38,894 bases of DNA from the NCBI GenBank assembly GCA_015233045.1, contig JADFYL010000007.1, positions 1 to 38,894 on the forward strand, written 5' to 3'. This DNA is from Nitrospirota bacterium (GTDB lineage Bacteria > Nitrospirota > Thermodesulfovibrionia > Thermodesulfovibrionales > Magnetobacteriaceae). Shown here in pieces: positions 33,070 through 38,894 of this stretch. Made by a program: the position numbers and the translations under genes. How positions within the stretch are numbered: the stretch's first letter is position 1; each line of letters starts with the position of its first letter. The notes beneath the pieces are model-generated. The model was not told the DNA's origin, did no database searches, and saw nothing but the letters and a program-made list of their open reading frames with translations.

Positions 33070-34970
33070 TACAGCCCCAGCGCCGCCGCAACTGATGGAA
33101 ATTTCGAAATATCCGTGTGCGGGATAAACATGGCCGACATGTATTCGTCCATATAGCCTCCAACTACCGAAAGCTCTATGTAGGTCATCTTCGACGCGAT
33201 TGACTCAAGGTCTTTTCTTAGCGTATCAGACATCAGGGTAAGGTATGCCCCAATGATGGATGTGTTTCCAAGGAATATGTATTTGTCGGGCGGCAGGTCA
33301 GGAATCATCCCAAGCATCACGGCCTTTTCTACGTTCAGGGAGTTGCCAAATCCGCCTGCAACGTAAACCTTCTCCAGCACATCCAAAGTAAGCCCCGCCT
33401 CACGAAGCAACAGAGAGACACCCGCAAATATCGCCGCCTTTGCCCTGATGAGGTTTTCCATATCCACAGTTGTCAGCACAATGTCCCTTGTCAACACAAT
33501 GTCCCGTTGCGAGTTGTCTGATTTGTATATTAAAAATTCAAGCCCGTCCTCACCTTCTCTGACGAGTGGCGTCTTTGCGGGGTTAAACACCCCCTTTTGA
33601 TTTATTATGCCGTGTTTGTATAGCTCAACGATGGCGTCAATCATACCGGAGCCGCAAATCCCCGTGGGTACGCCCCCTCCGATTACGCTGACAGACGGCG
33701 TCAGGGTATTGGGGTCAATCTTGATTGATTCTATTGCCCCCTGAGTTGCCCTCATCCCAAACTTTATCCCGCCGCCTTCAAAACATGGCCCCGCCGAACA
33801 CGCCGCTGTCATAATCCATTCGTCGTTTCCAATGGCCACCTCGGCATTTGTCCCAATGTCCATAAAGAGCGATATGCCGGGGCTGCGGTGCATCTTTGAG
33901 GCAAGGATTCCCGTTACGATGTCCCCGCCCACATAACTCGCAACCGAGGGGGCAGTATAGACAGCGGCCTGCTGGTTAATGTTGAGCCTTGCCTGTGAAC
34001 CGTGCCAAAGTGGATAGTAATTAACCGTTGGTATGTACGGGTCTTCTCTTATTGAGGCGGGGTTTAGTCCCCAGAAGATATGAGACATGGTGGTGTTTCC
34101 AGATATAACCGCTGCTTCAACGTGGCGGCTTTCAATGTTGTGTTTGCCGCATAGCAAATCTATGATTGTATTTATATCGCCGACTACGGTATTGCGGAGG
34201 TCTGCGAGGCCGCCGCCTTCGGTGGCGTGGACTATCCTCGTGATGACATCGTCGCCGTATTTGGTCTGGGAGTTGTAGGTTGAGCCAATGTCTATGACGG
34301 CACCGTTGGCTATATCAACCATATAGACAACCACTGTGGTAGTACCAATGTCAATTGCAAGGCCGTAGCGGCCATTGCATTGCTCATGGGGATAGACTGA
34401 AATAGCGTCGAAGGCGGTATCGCTCTGTTTTGAATATGATACCACGACGCTAAAGTCACCTTCTCTAAGCGTCTCCATGAGGGTGGACACAAATTTGTGG
34501 GCAAACCTCATATTGGTTATTCCAACATCCTCAAGTGAGCGGGTGAGGCGTTGGAGGTCTCCGATGTTGTCCTGAATGCTTGGAGGGGGAAGGGTAAGGG
34601 ACACACGCTTTGCAAGCGGGTCAATGCCGACGCCGTATGACTGCAGATATGCGGCTGTATCTTTAAATATGCTTACAGCTATCTTGCCGCCGAGTACGAG
34701 TTTGGAGTGCTCAGGGATTTCGATATATAAATCGGAGGTTGCGCTGGTCTGGCAGGCCAGCGCAATCCCGTCCTTGCGCTCTTGCTGGGTGAGCTTTCCA
34801 TAGGATTTGACTGTTGCGCCGCCGCTTGTAACTTTCACCTGACACTTTCCGCACGTGCCTTTGCCTCCACACGGTGAGACAAGAAACACGCCGTTAGCCT
34901 TCAGGGTCTCGTATATTGTTGCGTTGGCGTTTGTCTCAAATGAGCCGCCGCCGGTAATTGATAATTTCAT
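33069..34970 (-). CDS. Corrinoid-protein reductive activator (RACo/RamA-like, DUF4445)
   Basis: ATP-dependent reactivator that reduces inactive Co(II) corrinoid proteins to Co(I). The 633-aa chain begins with a plant-type 2Fe-2S ferredoxin domain (Cys34, Cys40, Cys43, Cys73 in CGGKGTCGKC and LACQT), then a linker, then an ASKHA actin-like ATPase: AIDIGTTTVVVYMVD, GGDIVTGILASKM, MDIGTNAEVAIG and VAGGFGNSLN. This order is that of RACo, which serves the corrinoid iron-sulfur protein of the Wood-Ljungdahl pathway; methyltransferase activators are the alternative. GGGGGG sits 6 bases before the ATG. No methyltransferase gene is adjacent; it is coupled only to mutL, an odd neighbour. Confidence 0.9.
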   Translation of the reverse strand: MKLSITGGGSFETNANATIYETLKANGVFLVSPCGGKGTCGKCQVKVTSGGATVKSYGKLTQQERKDGIALACQTSATSDLYIEIPEHSKLVLGGKIAVSIFKDTAAYLQSYGVGIDPLAKRVSLTLPPPSIQDNIGDLQRLTRSLEDVGITNMRFAHKFVSTLMETLREGDFSVVVSYSKQSDTAFDAISVYPHEQCNGRYGLAIDIGTTTVVVYMVDIANGAVIDIGSTYNSQTKYGDDVITRIVHATEGGGLADLRNTVVGDINTIIDLLCGKHNIESRHVEAAVISGNTTMSHIFWGLNPASIREDPYIPTVNYYPLWHGSQARLNINQQAAVYTAPSVASYVGGDIVTGILASKMHRSPGISLFMDIGTNAEVAIGNDEWIMTAACSAGPCFEGGGIKFGMRATQGAIESIKIDPNTLTPSVSVIGGGVPTGICGSGMIDAIVELYKHGIINQKGVFNPAKTPLVREGEDGLEFLIYKSDNSQRDIVLTRDIVLTTVDMENLIRAKAAIFAGVSLLLREAGLTLDVLEKVYVAGGFGNSLNVEKAVMLGMIPDLPPDKYIFLGNTSIIGAYLTLMSDTLRKDLESIASKMTYIELSVVGGYMDEYMSAMFIPHTDISKFPSVAAALGL

Positions 34971-35006
34971 ATTTTACCCCCCATAGCCTTCAGCCGGAGT
35001 TCTGAA

Positions 35007-35096
35007 GCCGCCAACGGGCGGCAGCCCAAATTCAATAGATAAAACGTGGGCGAGATTACGGGGTGAAGGGGGATTATCCCCCTTCGTCGTTAATCT
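35007..35096. repeat. Copy C of the dispersed 90-bp two-hairpin repeat
   Basis: Reverse-complement orientation relative to copy B. Hairpin 1 is GAAGGGGGAT / ATCCCCCTTC; relative to copy B an AG-to-GA change on the left arm is matched by CT-to-TC on the right arm, so pairing is kept. Hairpin 2 (GCCGCC-AACG-GGCGGC) is identical to copy B. It fills almost the entire gap between the REC-PAS gene and the RACo-like gene. Confidence 0.85.
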
Positions 35097-35104
35097 TTTG
35101 GCTG

Positions 35105-35869
35105 TTAGCATGTAACTTCTTTGTCCGCGGCGTTGTGAACGACGACAACAACGCCGATGGCTTTGTGCTGGTCGTCTGAAATCGCAACGGCGCTGAAGCC
35201 GACGGTGCGTTTCTCGCCGGCCTTTGTGGTTAGCACGCAGTCCGTGCCGATTGCCATTGCCTCGTCTATTGCCTTTCGCAGTGGATCACATGGGGCGACA
35301 TCAAAGACCTTGCTGAGGTCTTCGCCGATGGCCTCGGCGGCATCCCAGCCGGTTATAGCGGCGGCGCCGTTATTCATAAACATCACTGTCCCGTCTATGT
35401 CTGTCGTTATTACGGCGGCTGACATGAGTTTTAAAATGGCAATCAGCCACTGCTCGCTTTCTCTTAGTTTCCTCTGCATTTTGTGTCTGTACAGGGCAAA
35501 TTCGATATTGATATACAGTTCCCGCTCCTCAAATGGTTTTAATATATATCCATAGGGTTTGGTATGCTTTGCCCTGGACAGTGTATTGTCGTCTGAAAAG
35601 GCCGTTAAATAAACGACAGGAATATCAAAGCGGCTATGAATAATTGAGGCCGTGCTGACGCCGTCAAGTTCCCCCTTCAGGACGATGTCCATTAAGATAA
35701 GGTCGGGAGGGGTCTCCTCTACCTTTTTTATTGCGTCCTCACCTGTTGAGGCTATGCCGGTAACGGTAAACCCGAGTCCAAGCAGCTTGTCCTTAATGCT
35801 CATAGCGACAATGCTCTCATCCTCTACGACAAGAATCCGGGCTGTTGAACCGTTAATCTTATCTGCCAT
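35105..35869 (-). CDS. Response regulator with receiver and PAS domains
   Basis: 254-aa protein. Receiver domain residues 11-125 have Glu16/Asp17, phospho-acceptor Asp61 (LILMDIVLKGELDG), Thr89 and Lys111 (ILKPFEE). A PAS domain follows (about 135-245: AVITTDIDGTVMFMNNGAAAITGW). The receiver type, MDIxLKGxxDGxxxA, is common in regulators paired with HisKA_2 kinases. There is no DNA-binding or enzymatic output, so it likely acts by protein contact or relays the signal. Its ATG overlaps the upstream kinase gene by 11 bp; AGAGGT precedes it. Confidence 0.88.
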   Translation of the reverse strand: MADKINGSTARILVVEDESIVAMSIKDKLLGLGFTVTGIASTGEDAIKKVEETPPDLILMDIVLKGELDGVSTASIIHSRFDIPVVYLTAFSDDNTLSRAKHTKPYGYILKPFEERELYINIEFALYRHKMQRKLRESEQWLIAILKLMSAAVITTDIDGTVMFMNNGAAAITGWDAAEAIGEDLSKVFDVAPCDPLRKAIDEAMAIGTDCVLTTKAGEKRTVGFSAVAISDDQHKAIGVVVVVHNAADKEVTC

Positions 35870-37019
35870 CTTTAGTACCTCTTGTAGTGTATTTTAATTC
35901 TCTGAAAACAATCCAAAAGCTGGTTCCATTGTTAGTGTCAAACTCAAGCGTACCTTCTAATTGCTCAATAACGAGGGCATTTACGAGCCGCAGCCCAAGG
36001 GTTTTGGAGTTTTTTAAATCAATCCCATCAGGCAGGCCAACGCCTGTGTCGCTGACGGTGAGTTTAAACCGCCCATCGTCCAATTTGTGGAGGTAGACGT
36101 TAAGCTGGCCGCCCTGCCGCCCCTTAAACGCGTGTTTAAGGGAATTTGAGACAAGTTCGTTGACGATTAACCCGCATGGCACGGCGGTATCTAACCCGAT
36201 TGTCGCCTTGTCTATATCTGTAGTCATCAATATGCAAGATGTATCAATGCAATATGAGCGATACAGGTGGTCAAGCAGATTAGTAAGATACTTAGCGAAG
36301 TCAATCTCTGCCATATTGTCCGACTGGTAGAGCTTCTCGTGTAAGAGCGCCATAGTTTTAAGGCGGTTTTGGCTGTCTTTAAACATGTCCAGCGTTTCGG
36401 GGTCTTTGATATACTTTGTCTGTAGGTCCAGCAGACTGGATACTATTTGAAGATTATTTTTTACCCTGTGGTGGATTTCACGAAGGAGAACCTCTTTATC
36501 TCTTAGCGAACGTGTGGCAAGTTTCTCGGCGTTGGTGCGCTCGACAATCTCCTTTTGCAGCATATCGTTCGTAGCTTGCAGCTCGCCGGTGCTCTTTTCG
36601 ACGAGTTCCTCAAGATGGTCGCGATAGCTGCGCAGCTCCTGCTCGACTTTTTTTAAGGCAATCGAATGCGAAACAATGCCAAGAAGTTCATATATATTAA
36701 ATGGCTTGCGTAAGAAGGCGCTGATGCCAAGCTCAAAGCACCTCTCCATTTCCTCGTCGCTGCCGTGGCCGGTGAGGACAACCACCGAACATGAGTCAGA
36801 CGGCGACAAATTTATCTTTCTTAGAAACTCCACGCCATCCATGACAGGCATTCTGAGGTCAAGTATTATCAAAATTGGATTTACATCATGGTATAACGCA
36901 AGACCTTCTTTGCCGTTTTTGCCGGAATATATTTCGTAATTACGCCTACTTAGATTTTTTGTAATGGCGTCAATGACAATCTGTTCATCGTCCAGAATCA
37001 GAATCTTATCGTTTCCCAA
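35859..37019 (-). CDS. Hybrid receiver-HisKA_2 histidine kinase
   Basis: 386 aa from a TTG start at 37019, chosen because GGGAGG (37030-37025) is ideally spaced and MGNDKILILDDE then begins exactly at the receiver domain; a much longer frame from 37103 would read far into the preceding gene. Receiver: Asp10-11, phospho-acceptor Asp54, Thr83, Lys105. A coiled-coil follows (about 122-180), then a HisKA_2 segment (REIHHRVKNNLQIVSSLLDLQ region with His183/184) and an HATPase (VNELVSNSLKHAF, SDTGVGLP, GLRLV). An N-terminal receiver on a kinase suggests it is itself switched by another kinase, plausibly the one encoded just upstream. Confidence 0.88.
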   Translation of the reverse strand: MGNDKILILDDEQIVIDAITKNLSRRNYEIYSGKNGKEGLALYHDVNPILIILDLRMPVMDGVEFLRKINLSPSDSCSVVVLTGHGSDEEMERCFELGISAFLRKPFNIYELLGIVSHSIALKKVEQELRSYRDHLEELVEKSTGELQATNDMLQKEIVERTNAEKLATRSLRDKEVLLREIHHRVKNNLQIVSSLLDLQTKYIKDPETLDMFKDSQNRLKTMALLHEKLYQSDNMAEIDFAKYLTNLLDHLYRSYCIDTSCILMTTDIDKATIGLDTAVPCGLIVNELVSNSLKHAFKGRQGGQLNVYLHKLDDGRFKLTVSDTGVGLPDGIDLKNSKTLGLRLVNALVIEQLEGTLEFDTNNGTSFWIVFRELKYTTRGTKDGR

Positions 37020-38894
37020 TATCGCCTCCCACCGGTATCGTAATCGTAAACACGGTTCCCTTGCCGACGTTCGAATCACAGTGTACCGTGCCGTTGTGTT
37101 CACTTATTATCCCGTAAACGATAGAAAGGCCCAGCCCTGTGCCCTTTCCTACCTCCTTGGTGGTATAAAATGGCTCAAATATCTTGTCTATAATCTCCTT
37201 ATTAATACCTGAGCCGTTGTCAGAAAATTTTAGAATAATAGCCTTCTTTTTTACTGAATAACGTGCGGTGATACGAATAGCTGCGTCATCCTTACCGAGG
37301 GGAAAGGCGTCAATGGCATTTTGCAGCAGATTAATAAACACCTGCTCGAGCTGGTTAGCGTTTCCCGAAAAATTCGGTATATCCCTGTCAATATCCTTTA
37401 TGAGTGTAATATTGCTAAGCCTTATCCTCTCACTCATGAGAAGCATCGTGTTATCAATAACAGTTTCTATGTTTATCAACTGCATCTCAATATCGTCCCT
37501 TCGGCCAAAGGTGCGCAGATGTTGAATAATATTGACGATTCGCCCGACTTGTTTATACGCGATAGCGGCGTCGTTGATAGCTACGTCTATGTTTAACTGT
37601 CCCTTTTTAATATCGAACAACAGGCCTTGAATGAAACTACTTATATATGTAAGCGGTTGATTTATCTCGTGCGCTATGCCGGTTGATATCTCTCCGAGGG
37701 TTGCCATTTTAGAAGATGTAAGCATCTTAACCTGAATGCGCTTAGTCTCCTCTTCAAATTTTTTCATCTCCCTCATGTCGTGGGCTGCCAAAATAGTCTC
37801 GTTACCTTTGCTGCCAAGTCTGGAAAGATTGGCAAGGACGGGAATAGAAACCGATTGCTTAGTCTTCATGTTCATAAGGACATCTTTTGCGAAGCCGTTT
37901 CGCTGCGCCTCGCGTATGTATTCAATAATATTGTCTTCGAATATTTCAAATACACTTTTACCGACAAGTTCACCCTCGGAATATCCGAGGAGCTGAGCGG
38001 CTGTTTGATTAATGGTCTTTATTATATGGTCAGGGCCGGCCACTAACAGGGCGTCAGTGAGGGAAGACAACACGGTCTCAAGATACGTATTGGCGTGAAG
38101 CAGCTCACCAGTCCTTTCTTTGACCCTGAGTTCAAGCACGTCGTTAATCCTCTCAAGGGCCTCTTTGGCCTTTTTAACCTCTGTAAAATCGTGGAAAATT
38201 CCCCTCGCAACAGACGGCTCATCGTCTTCGCAACTGCAGTTGACGCTTCCTATAACGGCTATGGAGCTGCCATCCTTCTTAACAAACGTCATTTGGTTAT
38301 TGCTGATTGAACCCCCTCCTAAGACAGAGTTAAACAGCCCAAGACATCTGTCTCTGTCATCGGGATGTATTATTTCGGCCAACGTCATCGTCTCGACCTC
38401 TTCTTTAGTATAGCCAAGAGTATCCTGCCATGAGCGGTTTACATACAGGAACTTCCCATCGGTATTGACAATCTGGATCATATCGTGCGCGTTATCGAAG
38501 AAGTCCTGGAGTTTTTCCTTGTTTTTCCTGACCTCCTCTTCTGCGAGTTTTCGTTCAGTTATGTCGGTAACAAGCCCGTCATAGGCAACTAAACGCCCAT
38601 CACTTTCATACCTTGGGACAGGGGTACTCCTCACCCACTTTATTTGGCCGTCTTTGTGTATGATACGATGCTCAAGAGCTTGAAAAATCCCGCCATGCAA
38701 GACCTTTTTCCCGAGTCTGACAACGGCGACTCTGTCCTCTGGATGCACCATATTCAACCACAGGAAAGAATCCTCGGCAAGCTCTTCCTGCGTATAACCT
38801 GTAACAGCCAGGCAGCTTGGCCCATGAGTAGTTGAGACAGGCACGCCGTCTCTGACGTCAACGGTGTAGATATAGTCGGTAATGGCGTCAAGCA
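37006..38894 (-). CDS. Multi-PAS sensor histidine kinase (5' end beyond window)
   Basis: The frame is open to the window edge, reading ...LDAITDYIYTVDVRDGVPVSTTHG, so the true start lies outside and the GTG at 38844 is internal. Visible domains: a PAS (ending GLVTDITERKLAEEE), a second PAS (FFDNAHDMIQIVNTDGKF), a third PAS (VLSSLTDALLVAGPDHII), then HisKA with GEISTGIAHEINQPLTYIS (phospho-His in AHEIN) and HATPase with NLLQNAIDAFP, FSDNGSGI, FEPFYTTKEVGKGTGLGLSIV. No membrane segment is in the visible part, so it may be cytosolic. It overlaps the next kinase by 14 bp, implying stoichiometric co-translation. Confidence 0.9.
   Translation of the reverse strand, partial: LDAITDYIYTVDVRDGVPVSTTHGPSCLAVTGYTQEELAEDSFLWLNMVHPEDRVAVVRLGKKVLHGGIFQALEHRIIHKDGQIKWVRSTPVPRYESDGRLVAYDGLVTDITERKLAEEEVRKNKEKLQDFFDNAHDMIQIVNTDGKFLYVNRSWQDTLGYTKEEVETMTLAEIIHPDDRDRCLGLFNSVLGGGSISNNQMTFVKKDGSSIAVIGSVNCSCEDDEPSVARGIFHDFTEVKKAKEALERINDVLELRVKERTGELLHANTYLETVLSSLTDALLVAGPDHIIKTINQTAAQLLGYSEGELVGKSVFEIFEDNIIEYIREAQRNGFAKDVLMNMKTKQSVSIPVLANLSRLGSKGNETILAAHDMREMKKFEEETKRIQVKMLTSSKMATLGEISTGIAHEINQPLTYISSFIQGLLFDIKKGQLNIDVAINDAAIAYKQVGRIVNIIQHLRTFGRRDDIEMQLINIETVIDNTMLLMSERIRLSNITLIKDIDRDIPNFSGNANQLEQVFINLLQNAIDAFPLGKDDAAIRITARYSVKKKAIILKFSDNGSGINKEIIDKIFEPFYTTKEVGKGTGLGLSIVYGIISEHNGTVHCDSNVGKGTVFTITIPVGGDIGKR

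Overview
This is a 38.9-kb chromosomal window from a Gram-negative bacterium. It encodes an OprB-type outer-membrane porin, a TolC-like channel, lipoproteins and envelope peptidoglycan enzymes. The gene content is that of an anaerobic or microaerophilic organism: a corrinoid-protein reactivator with a 2Fe-2S domain, a nickel/cobalt ECF importer, TusA, NadA, a short-type alpha-glucan phosphorylase and PAS-rich sensor kinases. Nitrospirota or a deltaproteobacterial-type lineage fits best, but that is inference from gene content alone. No rRNA, tRNA, CRISPR array, transposase or phage gene was recognised.

Layout. (1) 1-471: non-coding, with a palindromic REP-like repeat, a likely extended -10 promoter and a hairpin-rich leader. 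(2) 472-11488, + strand: one close-packed cluster in which a Ni/Co ECF importer (CbiM, a PDGLE/CbiN-like subunit, CbiQ, CbiO) is split by a complete tripartite RND system (TolC-like channel, lipoprotein adaptor, HME-type pump) and an OprB-like porin. A DUF2142 membrane protein follows. (3) 11489-12740: a small accessory islet with two unrecognised small minus-strand ORFs carrying excellent ribosome binding sites, a decayed YafQ-type toxin and an intact HicBA toxin-antitoxin pair. (4) 12815-20671, + strand housekeeping: YebC, HtrA-like protease, GlmU, GlmS, a UvrD/PcrA-type helicase and GatC. The helicase start region is duplicated just upstream, leaving a 13-codon mini-ORF. (5) 20739-28041, minus strand: DUF1460 protein, TIGR02757 protein, RuvC, GmhA-like SIS protein, LptM-like lipoprotein, ArgH, a CheY-like regulator, NadA, a lytic transglycosylase and TusA. 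(6) 28258-29400, + strand: a membrane-anchored protein with repeats of 47 residues. (7) 29455-38894, minus strand: alpha-glucan phosphorylase, MutL, the RACo-like corrinoid activator and a translationally overlapping signalling cascade (multi-PAS histidine kinase, REC-HisKA_2 kinase, REC-PAS regulator). The first kinase runs off the window end.

How the parts connect. GlmS and GlmU supply UDP-GlcNAc for the envelope; GmhA, the lytic transglycosylase and the DUF1460 protein also serve envelope metabolism. The Ni/Co importer and the corrinoid activator both point to nickel- and cobalt-dependent C1 metabolism such as the Wood-Ljungdahl pathway, though no CODH/ACS gene is in view. The most unusual features are the interleaved import/efflux metal cluster behind a structured leader, and a dispersed 90-bp intergenic repeat whose main hairpin co-varies between copies.
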